Part shown: piece by piece, positions 9,863 to 18,359 of the stretch
How positions within the stretch are numbered: position 1 is the stretch's first letter
Layout: each line of letters starts with the position of its first letter
Origin: Flavobacteriales bacterium
GTDB lineage: Bacteria > Bacteroidota > Bacteroidia > UBA10329
Reading direction: 5' to 3'
DNA: 64,000 nucleotides
Assembly (NCBI GenBank): GCA_021741155.1
Contig: JAIOYP010000012.1
Span: 27,799-91,798 of the forward strand
The notes under the pieces: model-generated
Databases searched by the model: none
What the model saw: only the letters and a program-made list of their open reading frames with translations
What the model was told of the DNA's origin: nothing
Made by a program: the position numbers and the translations under genes

Positions 9863-10177
9863 TTATGCTTCGGGAGGCGGTGAACTAACTTCGCCTAAAA
9901 TGGAAATGTACGGGTTAGCCGCACGATACGTATTCTGATATACCAGAACTTCAACCTGAATATCAAATTGATTAGACTCCGCCCACATCACTTCTTTTAC
10001 AACTTCTTCTGTTTCGGCATCTTCATTTTCTTCTTCTGCCATTACATTGGTAAGAAGATTGAACCAAGAGCTCTCATCGGCCTGATAACCCGCTACAGTT
10101 ACTTGCACCGTTGCAAGGAATATACTGGCGATAAATAGCCAGCTGAAAATCCTGATATGTGTTTGTAACGTGAGCAT
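9863..10177 (-). CDS. small exported protein of unknown function
   Basis: The function is not recognised. The 104-residue product starts at an ATG with a signal-like segment (IFSWLFIASIFLATVQVTVA), followed by an acidic stretch (EEENEDAETEEVVKE) and a short beta-rich tail ending VSSPPPEA. It is upstream of the SulP/carbonic anhydrase pair on the same strand, 97 bases away. The compact size, a clear start and the hydrophobic-then-acidic layout support a real gene. It probably sits in the periplasm or is anchored in the membrane. A role with the transporter is only suggested by position. Confidence 0.6.
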   Translation of the reverse strand: MLTLQTHIRIFSWLFIASIFLATVQVTVAGYQADESSWFNLLTNVMAEEENEDAETEEVVKEVMWAESNQFDIQVEVLVYQNTYRAANPYISILGEVSSPPPEA

Positions 10178-10243
10178 GCGGCAAAACTAAGGTTCGCAGC
10201 CCACTTAACACATTAAAATACGATAAAGTTCAGTTTACCTTTT

Positions 10244-10384
10244 TCACATGGGGCCCATCGGGGTCTTGATGGCTCTTCTACCATCGCACTTGCGCGCTTG
10301 ATGCGAGCTTGCACAGGATGCCAAAAGGAAACTGATTGTTACCATGATTATAATCAGAACAGATTTATTTTTAACCACACTCAT
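10244..10384 (-). CDS. 46-aa lipoprotein, below the ORF-track cutoff
   Basis: An ATG at 10384 opens a 46-codon frame ending in TGA at 10244-10246. The N-terminus has lysines, then a hydrophobic run and a textbook lipobox (IMVTISFLLASC, with Cys24). The mature peptide is only about 23 residues (CASSHQARKCDGRRAIKTP...). Small lipoproteins with a short basic tail of this kind are frequent in Bacteroidota and are usually missed by gene callers. It lies 66 bases upstream of the 104-aa exported protein on the same strand. It could be an accessory of the transporter island or independent. Function unknown. Confidence 0.6.
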   Translation of the reverse strand: MSVVKNKSVLIIIMVTISFLLASCASSHQARKCDGRRAIKTPMGPM

Positions 10385-10465
10385 GAACCAATAACGTGGA
10401 ATACAGCTGATTATTTCAGTGTGAATAGCCTAAAAGCGGCTGTGTGACAAGATAAAAACAAAAAT

Positions 10466-10495
10466 AAAGCCCTCCCGAAATAACGGGAAGGCTTT
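10466..10495 (-). terminator. rho-independent terminator after the T9SS cargo gene
   Basis: A 12-bp stem (AAAGCCTTCCCG pairing with CGGGAGGGCTTT on the minus strand, one mismatch) has a 6-base loop and is followed by ATTTTTGTTTTT. It is 20 bases downstream of the 10516-11943 gene and separates it from the carbon-uptake island. Confidence 0.85.
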
Positions 10496-10515
10496 AACTT
10501 GATATTACGGAATTT

Positions 10516-11943
10516 TTAATGTCCAACCATCAACCGATGCGTTTGGTTCTCTCCGTTAGAGGTTTGAATGGTAATAACATACAATCCAGCGTTAAGATTG
10601 CTAACAGAAAATGTGCTACTGTTAAGTTCACCTTCAAACACGGTCTTATTGTTTTCTAACGCTAGCACTCTTCTACCAGAGGTGTCATACACATCGATAT
10701 TTACCGTTGCATCGTTATCAAATCCGTAGTTAATTATTACGTTGTCTGATGCAGGATTTGGATAAATGGCTGTTTCGAGTACGTCTGCTTCATCCTCAAT
10801 AAACTCATCATCAGAGCCATCCCACTTGTTGGAACCGCAAGCTCCAAGTACATAACCGTTGTTTAGCTTGCCAGCAACTTGATTGGTTTTTATGCAGTAG
10901 GTAATGCCATTCTTACACATCTTCACTTTATTGTTTCCGCAGATGATGTTGCGAACAGTCACTGTCACGTTATCGCTAGCGGTACAACCACGTCCATCTG
11001 TAACGGTGAGTGAATAGTTTGTAGTTGTTGTAGGGCAAACCGATGGAGTCTTAGCCGTTGAACCATTGCTCCATGAATAGGAATAAGGCCCCATGCTGTT
11101 GTTGGCATAACCATCAAGCGACACGCAAGATGCTCCGTATCCGATGTTGATGTCTTTGTCTAACCCTGCGCTTACTACAGGTGGCTGATAAACATACACG
11201 GCCACAAAATTGCTGCTTGTGAGGCCATTACCATCCACCACGGTCAGTTTGTAAAGTTCATTCACGGTTGGGCAAACATTAATACTGGCTGTTGAACCTA
11301 CGGTTGCTGGAGCGTGAACCGATTCCCATGTGTAGCTATAAGGAGCCGCTCCACCGGTTACCGAAGCACTAAGATTGGCACAGCTTCCAAGACAATGATA
11401 AATGGTGCTTCCAGCATCAACGGTCATACTTTGCAAGTTGATAACCAAATCTGCATCGCCATTGCAACCGTAAGGAGCCACGCCAACACCATCAGCTTCT
11501 GCTCCCATGAGGGTCATTGAATTGGGATGCCCTTGTGTGGTGAACGTGAACGTTTTACAAACCTGGGTTAACGACCCGCAAGTAGTGCTGCTACAAGCCC
11601 ATGTACCAGCCCAGCCTCCTGTGGTATAGTTCTCGTAAAAAAGTAGGCTGGGACCATACGAAGAGTTGTCTGCTAAATAAACCGCTCCCGTTGCCGGACT
11701 TGTAAGTGAAGCAGGATAGCTGGCAAACGATGCCCCGTTATCCAACGATACTGCCCAACGCAGGGTGTTGCCGCTTGTGCCAGCACCATTTCCAACACAG
11801 AAGGTTACGGTATATTCGAAAAGGCCGCCTCCGAGGTCGGTTTCCGATACTAGATTGAAATCAGAATACTGACAGGCATTGACGCCTGAGTTTCCGATAA
11901 GTAGCAAGAAGGCTGCTATAAGTAAAGAGTACATTTTTCTCAT
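10516..11943 (-). CDS. T9SS type A cargo protein with PKD-like domains
   Basis: The 475-residue secreted protein has a signal peptide (MRKMYSLLIAAFLLLIGNSGVNA). A cysteine-rich N-terminal region follows, then two or three PKD/SprB-like segments (around 180-330, with YSYSWSNGSTAKTPSVCPTT). The last 80 residues form a type A T9SS sorting domain (NPASDNVIINYG ... NLNAGLYVITIQ ... RLMVGH). It should cross the inner membrane by Sec and the outer membrane by T9SS, and end up attached to the surface. Many closely spaced cysteines in the first half suggest disulfide bonding. The ligand is unknown. It is monocistronic, with its own terminator. Confidence 0.9.
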   Translation of the reverse strand: MRKMYSLLIAAFLLLIGNSGVNACQYSDFNLVSETDLGGGLFEYTVTFCVGNGAGTSGNTLRWAVSLDNGASFASYPASLTSPATGAVYLADNSSYGPSLLFYENYTTGGWAGTWACSSTTCGSLTQVCKTFTFTTQGHPNSMTLMGAEADGVGVAPYGCNGDADLVINLQSMTVDAGSTIYHCLGSCANLSASVTGGAAPYSYTWESVHAPATVGSTASINVCPTVNELYKLTVVDGNGLTSSNFVAVYVYQPPVVSAGLDKDINIGYGASCVSLDGYANNSMGPYSYSWSNGSTAKTPSVCPTTTTNYSLTVTDGRGCTASDNVTVTVRNIICGNNKVKMCKNGITYCIKTNQVAGKLNNGYVLGACGSNKWDGSDDEFIEDEADVLETAIYPNPASDNVIINYGFDNDATVNIDVYDTSGRRVLALENNKTVFEGELNSSTFSVSNLNAGLYVITIQTSNGENQTHRLMVGH

Positions 11944-12107
11944 GACATGAATTTTTAGTGATTACAGATTGATGTATCACAAAGGTTGTTTGGTCGGGCT
12001 CACCGATTGGAGATTAATGAACAGGCGTTCACATGTATGGGAAAAGTGTACGGTTCTGATGCATAACCGTTTCTTATGCCCTGTTTATGTTTCACTAAGC
12101 ACAAAAC

Positions 12108-12140
12108 AACAGAGGCGCGGGAAATTCCCGCGCCTCTGTT
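12108..12140 (-). terminator. perfect 16-bp hairpin, terminator downstream of the mutase fossil
   Basis: The arms AACAGAGGCGCGGGAA and TTCCCGCGCCTCTGTT are perfectly complementary with a single central base. On the minus strand the hairpin is followed by GTTTTGTG. It lies 25 bases beyond the stop of the decayed mutase tail, so it probably ended the original mutase transcript. It may now serve the TPR/SpoIIE gene. Confidence 0.75.
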
Positions 12141-12165
12141 TAAAGAGTTCTGTGAAGTAATAACG

Positions 12166-12261
12166 CTATTCGGACAACTGCTTAAGAATATCCTGAGCAG
12201 CCTTGACAATAACCGTTCCTGGCTCAAAAACAAACGAAACTCTGTTCTCAAACAGGAAATC
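12166..12261 (-). pseudogene. fossil 3' end of a methylmalonyl-CoA mutase large-subunit gene
   Basis: Read on the minus strand this segment encodes DFLFENRVSFVFEPGTVIVK and continues to ...QLSE before a TAG. It aligns without gaps to the last 31 residues of the intact mutase at 14589-16712 ([15 protein letters not shown]...QLSE), with about 25 of 31 identical. Two glycines are replaced by Arg and Glu. Nothing upstream continues the similarity: the TPR/SpoIIE gene ends 35 bases away. It is therefore a remnant of a second or displaced mutase allele, not a gene. The surviving hairpin terminator just downstream fits this. Confidence 0.85.
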
Positions 12262-12296
12262 TGATTCTCGTTGTATTGCTCTATTTGATTTTATCG

Positions 12297-14366
12297 CTAA
12301 GAAATTCTGACACCCATAACTACGATGTCGTCAACTTGTTCGAGGTTTCCCTTCCAGCTCATTAATTGACTTTCTAATAGAGCGTGTTGCTCATCAACCG
12401 TTTTGGCATGAATGCTTTGCAGGAATGTTCGTAACTGCTTTGCCATAAATTTCTTTCCGTTAGGACCTCCAAACTGGTCGGCATATCCATCAGAAAACAC
12501 GTAAACCATATCGCCTTTTTGAACTGGAATTTCATGATTAGTAAACTTGTGAATCTCTTCTTCAAGAAAATTACCACACGAAAACTTGTCTCCCTTTGTT
12601 TCCAATAGTTCTCCGTCTCTGTAAATGAGCAGCGGATTATATGCTCCTGCGTATTCGAGCGTATTGCTTTTTCTATCCCAACAGCATAAAGCAATATCCA
12701 CTCCATCCTTCACGGATGATTCCTCATACGTTTGATGGAGTGTGTTCGTTAAACCTCGGCTTAGATACCCCAGAATATCGGAAGGTTTTGTCAGTCCTTC
12801 TTGCCTCACAGCTTGCGTAAGCAGGTTATTTGCGACAATAGACACAAACGCCCCCGGAACCCCATGTCCGGTACAATCAACCGCACAAAAAATGGTTTTA
12901 TCTCCGAGTTTATCCGCGAAGTAAAAGTCTCCACTTACTAAGTCTTTTGGCTTGAAGAACACGAATGAGTTTGGCAAGATTTGATTTTCATTTCCCCAAT
13001 CAGGAAAAATGGCATTTTGAATACGCTTCGCATACTTAATACTATCCGTAATGCCCTTGGCATATCTCGCAACTTCATCTCTTGCTTTTCGCGTTTCTCG
13101 GTTTCTAGCAAACAGGACAATTACAACGAATAGAAGAATCAATCCAACACCTAGGAAAAATATTCCTGCTATTTCCCTTTCGTGAATCTCATCATCATGT
13201 TGAATTTTCACTCTTAATTTCTCTTCTTCTCTTACAAGGCTATCTGTAACCAGCTGAGACTGAAACTCCATTTGCCTCAGAATCTCAAAGGTTTGAACAG
13301 ATTGAAGACTGTCATCCAGTCCTTCCATCTGAATATGATACGCAAGCGCCTGACTCGAATTATTCAACGATTGATACGCCTCAAACAAACACTTACAAGC
13401 GTCTCTTCTTTCCCGAAGTCCGTCAAATTTCCTGGCTGTTGTAAGACTTCGATTACACCAACTAATAGCTGAAGAATATTCTCCCTTATCGATATAAACA
13501 TTACCTATGTTATGAAAGATTTGGGCAAGGCCATGATTGTCTGATAGCGCCTCTCGAATGCTCAGACTCTGGTTGTAACAATCGAGCGCCTTATCATGGT
13601 CGTCTTGATCTTGATAGAGACTTCCGAGGTTATTTAATGCCGCAGCCTCTCCCCAAGCATCATCTAACTTTCGATAGAGACTTAGGCTATTGTTGTAGTT
13701 CATTAGCGCTTCTGGGTACTTTTTCTGCTCATAGTGTATTGTGCCAATGTTTTGCAAGGCATTTGCTATTCCGCGTTCATTATTTAATTCGGAGAATAAC
13801 GCTAAACTTTTCTCGAAGTATTCAAGTGCCTTCTGATATTCACCCTGCACCTTGTAAACAATGCCAATGTTATTGTTGGCCGAGGCCATTCCATTCTTAT
13901 TTTCCAGCAAGCCATAAATAAGCATGCTTTCTTGGTAACTACTCAGCGTTCTTGGATAATCACTAATGCCCTCATAAATGCTTCCAATATTTTGCCAAGA
14001 TGCTGCTATTCCACTACTGTCTTTTACTTCTTCATACAGTTTTTTCGATTGGTAAAAGAGTGTTAGAGCTTCAACGTATCCTCCTTGCTCCTCTCTTGCA
14101 AGACCTTGAATATTGAGGCCATCCGCCATGTAAACCTTTAAGTTCTCCTTCTTCGCAAAGTCAATCATTTGCTGCGCGAAATAATAAGCCGAGTCAGGCT
14201 GACTATATAAATAGCCATCCCAAGCATAATCTAACATGGCTGCTAAACGCTTTTCAGATGGCTTTGAAGCATCTTGCCAAACACCAAATAACGAGTCTAA
14301 ATAGGCATCTGCACTTACTGGAAGCACAGCTATAAAAAGCAGAAAGATTAATATGATTTTTTTCAA
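12297..14366 (-). CDS. TPR-repeat sensor with SpoIIE-type PP2C phosphatase domain
   Basis: The 689-residue protein begins with a signal sequence (MKKIILIFLLFIAVLPVSA, TTG start). About six TPR repeats follow (residues about 90-345, e.g. YQKALEYFEKSLALF). A membrane helix near 400 (IFFLGVGLILLFVVIVLFA) leads to a cytoplasmic SpoIIE/PP2C domain to the end, with metal-binding acidic motifs SGDFYFA, CTGHGVPGAFVS, FSDGYADQFGG and a terminal DDIVV. The periplasmic TPRs would sense or bind a partner and the phosphatase would act on a phosphorylated anti-anti-sigma or regulatory protein. No kinase or STAS partner is adjacent. This architecture is common in Bacteroidota. The gene sits between intact mutase and the mutase fossil. 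Confidence 0.92.
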   Translation of the reverse strand: MKKIILIFLLFIAVLPVSADAYLDSLFGVWQDASKPSEKRLAAMLDYAWDGYLYSQPDSAYYFAQQMIDFAKKENLKVYMADGLNIQGLAREEQGGYVEALTLFYQSKKLYEEVKDSSGIAASWQNIGSIYEGISDYPRTLSSYQESMLIYGLLENKNGMASANNNIGIVYKVQGEYQKALEYFEKSLALFSELNNERGIANALQNIGTIHYEQKKYPEALMNYNNSLSLYRKLDDAWGEAAALNNLGSLYQDQDDHDKALDCYNQSLSIREALSDNHGLAQIFHNIGNVYIDKGEYSSAISWCNRSLTTARKFDGLRERRDACKCLFEAYQSLNNSSQALAYHIQMEGLDDSLQSVQTFEILRQMEFQSQLVTDSLVREEEKLRVKIQHDDEIHEREIAGIFFLGVGLILLFVVIVLFARNRETRKARDEVARYAKGITDSIKYAKRIQNAIFPDWGNENQILPNSFVFFKPKDLVSGDFYFADKLGDKTIFCAVDCTGHGVPGAFVSIVANNLLTQAVRQEGLTKPSDILGYLSRGLTNTLHQTYEESSVKDGVDIALCCWDRKSNTLEYAGAYNPLLIYRDGELLETKGDKFSCGNFLEEEIHKFTNHEIPVQKGDMVYVFSDGYADQFGGPNGKKFMAKQLRTFLQSIHAKTVDEQHALLESQLMSWKGNLEQVDDIVVMGVRIS

Positions 14367-14440
14367 CGCTTTTTTGGTCTAGGCTTTAGTGACAGGGCAA
14401 TCCTGTTTTATTCACTAATCATATTGAAAACATATTCTTT

Positions 14441-14520
14441 AGCCACAGATGCACGGATTTCCACAGATTGTACACGGATAATCATTTTTTTTCTCTGTGA
14501 AAATCCGTGCATCTGTGGCT
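14441..14520. repeat. palindromic dispersed repeat, 'agccacagat' family, copy 1
   Basis: Two 26-base arms (starting AGCCACAGATGCACGG and ending in its complement) match at 25 of 26 positions across a loop of about 28 bases. It lies between the TPR/SpoIIE gene and the mutase stop. Related, more decayed copies are at 28484-28562 and 61847-61910, all followed by a TTTCAT sequence. Confidence 0.85.
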
Positions 14521-14588
14521 ATTTCATGTTAATTTTTTAAGACCTGATTTCCATAGGCTTAGTGTAACCTGCGGCTTATACCGAAGTT

Positions 14589-16712
14589 TCATTCAGATAG
14601 TTGCCTCAATATTTCCTGGGCGGCTTTGGCAATTACAGTACCTGGTCCAAAGACAAACGACACACCATTATCAAATAAGAAATCGTAATCCTGATGTGGA
14701 ATGACACCACCAGCAACAACCATAATGTCTTCTCTTCCGTAGTTTTTCAATTCTTGGATAACGGCAGGAACGAGCGTTTTATGCCCACCAGCAAGAGAAC
14801 TAACTCCAACGATGTGAACGTCATTCTCCACCGCTTGCTTTGCCACTTCTTTTGGTGTTTGAAAGAGCGGTCCTAGGTCCACATCGAAACCAATATCGGC
14901 AAAGGATGTGGCAATAACCTTAGCCCCACGGTCGTGACCATCTTGTCCCATTTTGGCAACGAGAATACGCGGGCGTCTTCCCTCCTGCTCTGCAAACGCA
15001 TCGGCTGCTGCTTGAGCCGCTATAAAATTTTCGTTCTTTTTCACTGCTCCTGAATATACTCCTGAAATGGAACGCACTACTGCTTTGTATCTTCCGTACT
15101 CTGCTTCTAATGCATCCGATATTTCGCCAAGTGTGGCACGCTTTCGTGCGGCATCTACAGCCAATTCAAGCAAGTTTCCTTTTCCTGATTTGGCACTTGC
15201 AGTTAATGCCGTCAATGCCGCTTTCACGTCTTTGTCGTTCCGCTTTGCTTTCACCTCTGCCAAACGCTTCAGTTGTCCTTCACGAACCGCGTTATTGTCC
15301 ACCTCTCGGATATCCAATTGTGCTTGTTCGTCCAACTGATAGCGATTCACGCCCACAATTACTTCTTCTCCACTGTCAATTCGTGCTTGTTTTCGAGCAG
15401 AAACTTCTTCAATCCGCATTTTAGGTAAACCCGTTTCAATGGCCTTTGCCATTCCTCCGAGTTCTTCCACTTCCTGAATCAGCGTCCATGCTTTTTCACA
15501 CAGTTCATTGGTTAGTTTCTCTACGTAGTATGAACCGCCCCAGGCATCAATGCTTTTGCAGATGTCGGTTTCGTTCTGAATGAAGAGTTGGGTATTCCGA
15601 GCTATTCGAGCTGAGTAATCGGTTGGCAAGGCAATCGCCTCATCCAAGGAATTGGTGTGTAAAGATTGCGTACCGCCAAAGACAGCAGCCATTGCTTCAA
15701 TGTTCGTCCTCACCACGTTATTGTACGGGTCTTGCTCTGTGAGACTCCAACCAGAGGTTTGGCAATGCGTTCGTAACGCCATGCTTTTCTCCAACGTTGG
15801 ATTGAATTGCTTCACGAGTTTGGCCCATAGTAAGCGACCAGCACGCATTTTGGCAACTTCCATAAAGAAGTTCATGCCTATGCCCCAGAAGAAGCTGATT
15901 CGCGGAGCGAAATCATCAATCGCCAATCCTGCCGCAAGACCTGTTCGGATGTATTCCAAGCCATCGGCAAGCGTATACGCCAGTTCAATATCGGCAGTGG
16001 CTCCTGCTTCGTGCATATGGTAGCCCGAAACACTGATGCTGTTGAATTTCGGCATCTTCTCAGCCGAATACTTAAAGATATCTCCCACGATACGCATGCT
16101 TTGCGCTGGCGGATAGATGTAGGTATTCCGCACCATAAACTCTTTGAGAATGTCATTCTGAATGGTGCCTTCCAGAAGTTCTGGCGCCACGCCCTGCTCT
16201 TCTGCTGCTACAATGTAAAATGCCATAATTGGAAGCACCGCCCCATTCATGGTCATAGAAACGGACATCTTATCCAACGGAATCTCATCGAAGAGGATTT
16301 TCATGTCCTCCACCGTATCAATGGCAACACCTGCTTTGCCTACATCGCCCACTACTTTCTCGTGGTCGGAGTCGTAGCCACGGTGAGTAGCTAAATCGAA
16401 GGCTACGGAAAGTCCTTTCTGCCCTGCTTTAAGGTTAGCGCGATAGAAGGCATTGCTTTCTTCTGCGGTGGAGAAACCCGCATATTGGCGGATAGTCCAC
16501 GGGCGGCTAACGAACATAGAACCGTAGGGTCCGCGCATGAAGGGCGCCAAGCCAGACACGAAATCCAGCTGCTTTAAGTCTTCAATCTCTGAGGCATAGT
16601 TATCTGCGCTTACGCGGATGCCTTCGGGTGTATTGAAGAACTCGCCTGTTTCGGTCGAGTCTAAATCGGATGGTTTTAAATAGAACTCGGTGTTCTTAAA
16701 ATCTGGCTTCAT
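14589..16712 (-). CDS. scpA: methylmalonyl-CoA mutase large (catalytic) subunit
   Basis: This enzyme interconverts methylmalonyl-CoA and succinyl-CoA using adenosylcobalamin. The 707-residue protein has the N-terminal substrate-binding TIM barrel (for example [20 protein letters not shown] near 72, and the [14 protein letters not shown] block). The C-terminal B12 domain carries the lower-ligand motif [10 protein letters not shown] near residue 590 and GVSSLAGGH near 640. Length and motifs are those of a complete active subunit. The small subunit lies upstream on the same strand but is separated by 308 bases of tandem repeats. In heterotrophs this step links propionyl-CoA to the TCA cycle, and the propionyl-CoA carboxylase involved consumes bicarbonate. 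Confidence 0.97.
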   Translation of the reverse strand: MKPDFKNTEFYLKPSDLDSTETGEFFNTPEGIRVSADNYASEIEDLKQLDFVSGLAPFMRGPYGSMFVSRPWTIRQYAGFSTAEESNAFYRANLKAGQKGLSVAFDLATHRGYDSDHEKVVGDVGKAGVAIDTVEDMKILFDEIPLDKMSVSMTMNGAVLPIMAFYIVAAEEQGVAPELLEGTIQNDILKEFMVRNTYIYPPAQSMRIVGDIFKYSAEKMPKFNSISVSGYHMHEAGATADIELAYTLADGLEYIRTGLAAGLAIDDFAPRISFFWGIGMNFFMEVAKMRAGRLLWAKLVKQFNPTLEKSMALRTHCQTSGWSLTEQDPYNNVVRTNIEAMAAVFGGTQSLHTNSLDEAIALPTDYSARIARNTQLFIQNETDICKSIDAWGGSYYVEKLTNELCEKAWTLIQEVEELGGMAKAIETGLPKMRIEEVSARKQARIDSGEEVIVGVNRYQLDEQAQLDIREVDNNAVREGQLKRLAEVKAKRNDKDVKAALTALTASAKSGKGNLLELAVDAARKRATLGEISDALEAEYGRYKAVVRSISGVYSGAVKKNENFIAAQAAADAFAEQEGRRPRILVAKMGQDGHDRGAKVIATSFADIGFDVDLGPLFQTPKEVAKQAVENDVHIVGVSSLAGGHKTLVPAVIQELKNYGREDIMVVAGGVIPHQDYDFLFDNGVSFVFGPGTVIAKAAQEILRQLSE

Positions 16713-16721
16713 TGTTTTTCT

Positions 16722-17020
16722 TTTTGCACAGAGAAAGATTGAGTTTTAATAGAGATACACAGAGAGGATTGATTCTCTGTGTGTCTCTCCTTCTCAATAT
16801 TCCCTCTGTGTAATCACTTCTTTTCTTTTGCACGGAGAAAGATGGAGTTTTCACAGAGGAACACAGAGAGTACTGATTCTCTGTGTATCTCTCCCTCTCA
16901 ATTTTCCCTCTGTGTAATCACTTCTTTTCTTTTGCACGGAGAAAGATGGAGTTTTCACGGAGGGACACAGAGATACTATTTCTCTGTGTATCTCTCCTTC
17001 TCAATTTTCCCTCTGTGTAA
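16722..17020. repeat. three tandem 104-bp hairpin repeats between mutase genes
   Basis: Units begin at 16722, 16826 and 16930, each opening TTTTGCAC(A/G)GAGAAAGAT, with an exact 104-base period for the first two steps. Each unit contains a central inverted repeat (CACAGAGA...TCTCTGTG) nested in a longer outer one (CACGGAG...CTCTGTG), so each can fold into a hairpin. The third unit is slightly shorter and ends at the small-subunit stop. A decayed half unit is found at 41845-41887. Confidence 0.9.
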
Positions 17021-18337
17021 TTAATTCTCCTCCTCCACTTTATCGTTCGACTCTTCAAATGGCGATGGAAACTTGTTTGTTCCCACCAACACGCGCGCTA
17101 GGCTTTCTACTTCATCGTAATACGCTTGGTCTGACTTGGCGAATTCATCCTCCAAGAAACCATTGGCAGCACAAACGGAATAACCGCCCTTTTCTTCAAT
17201 CTCTAGGAAGAAATCCCATGCCTTTTTGCCCAGTATATCGGTGAGGTGCTCTACGTAATAGCTTCCAGCGGCTGGGTCGATGACCTGATTGAGCCTTGCT
17301 TCCTCTTTCATCAAATGTTGCGTGTTGATGGCCATTCTATCTGCCAACTGAGGTTCGTCTTGTCTGAACGGATTGATGGTAAGGCTATCCACTCCACCCA
17401 ATACGGCACTCATTGCCATCGCGTTTTCGCGCAATAGATTAACGGGAGTATCTAAACTGCTCAAGTGGCGCTCGCCTGTTTGGGCATGCACCCACGTTGA
17501 CCAACGCTTAGAAGCCGCTCCGTGCTGCTGCATGACGCGTGCCCACAAAAAACGCATCAAGCGGAACTTAGCCACTTCTGGCAAGAATGAACTTCCAATG
17601 GCTAGGCTGAACCCGATGTTGCCTGAAATCTGCTCGAACGAAAGACCATTTTTACGAAGTCCGTTCACCAACTCATTTCCCCAGGCGAGGGTAGTACCCA
17701 ATTGCTGAGAAATGGTAGCGCCTTTCATGTAGAATTGTGTACAACTGAGCCCTACACCGCCAAAGCCGTTGCGGTCGTTATTGATGATGATGGACGTGGC
17801 CAAATCAACATTAATGTGCTCGAACCAGAGACCACCTCCACCACCATACGAAGGAATACTTTCTCCTTTAACCAAGCTTTTTAGCCTGAGCCAATTGAAG
17901 TAATCGGCCTGAAACCGAACGGTATTGTATGCATTGGCGAAGCTGATAGAAATTGCGCTCGTTACGATGCCATTAAACAGCACGGCAAACTCATCTCTGG
18001 CAATGTCGTGCCCGTTGAGGTCGATGGTAATGGCAGTTGCGCCTAACGAGAGTTTATGCTGTAGTTCGGTGTTTGCATCTTCCAGATTCTCTAATCGGAT
18101 ATCGGCACAAATCAACCATTCGTTGTTTTGCTGATTGAAGCGCAACGGACGGATGGTGGTTCCGAACATGGGCAGTTTCTCGGTCTCGGAACGGAAGTAG
18201 GCGGGCTTGGCCTGAAAGCCATCGCTCGGCAACCACTGATTGAGTTGGTCAATGTCTGCTCCTTTTAGCTCTTTCTCGGTGAGCTTTTTCCAATCTGCCA
18301 GCTTGGGCGCTTTGAATTCTTCGAATAGTTGTGACAT
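17021..18337 (-). CDS. mutA: methylmalonyl-CoA mutase small subunit
   Basis: This is the non-catalytic partner of the large subunit in heterodimeric mutases. The 438-residue protein shows the mutase barrel fold signature (YGGGGGLWFEHINVDLATS, GFSLAIGSSFLPEVAKFRLM, VDSLTINPFRQDEP, IDPAAGSYYVEHLTD). It ends shortly after the barrel and lacks a C-terminal B12-like domain, whereas the longer small subunits of other bacteria are near 620 residues. The gene precedes the large subunit on the same strand. A TACATTTG promoter box lies only 4 bases before the ATG. The identity is secure. The shortened form seems normal for this lineage, but I cannot verify that here. Confidence 0.93.
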   Translation of the reverse strand: MSQLFEEFKAPKLADWKKLTEKELKGADIDQLNQWLPSDGFQAKPAYFRSETEKLPMFGTTIRPLRFNQQNNEWLICADIRLENLEDANTELQHKLSLGATAITIDLNGHDIARDEFAVLFNGIVTSAISISFANAYNTVRFQADYFNWLRLKSLVKGESIPSYGGGGGLWFEHINVDLATSIIINNDRNGFGGVGLSCTQFYMKGATISQQLGTTLAWGNELVNGLRKNGLSFEQISGNIGFSLAIGSSFLPEVAKFRLMRFLWARVMQQHGAASKRWSTWVHAQTGERHLSSLDTPVNLLRENAMAMSAVLGGVDSLTINPFRQDEPQLADRMAINTQHLMKEEARLNQVIDPAAGSYYVEHLTDILGKKAWDFFLEIEEKGGYSVCAANGFLEDEFAKSDQAYYDEVESLARVLVGTNKFPSPFEESNDKVEEEN

Positions 18338-18341
18338 GATT

Positions 18342-18349
18342 CAAATGTA
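18342..18349 (-). promoter_or_regulatory. -7 box TACATTTG of the mutase small-subunit promoter
   Basis: The minus strand reads TACATTTG, a perfect match to the Bacteroidota TAnnTTTG -7 element, ending 4 bases before the ATG at 18337. The transcript would start at or next to the start codon, so it is expected to be leaderless or nearly so. Confidence 0.6.
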
Positions 18350-18359
18350 ATAGGAAAAA

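Noticed and set aside
12000-12251. 83-aa minus-strand ORF
   Set aside because: It runs through the mutase fossil in the wrong frame and across the terminator hairpin.
16722-17020. Possible CRISPR array
   Set aside because: The units are adjacent 104-bp copies without unique spacers, and no cas gene is near.
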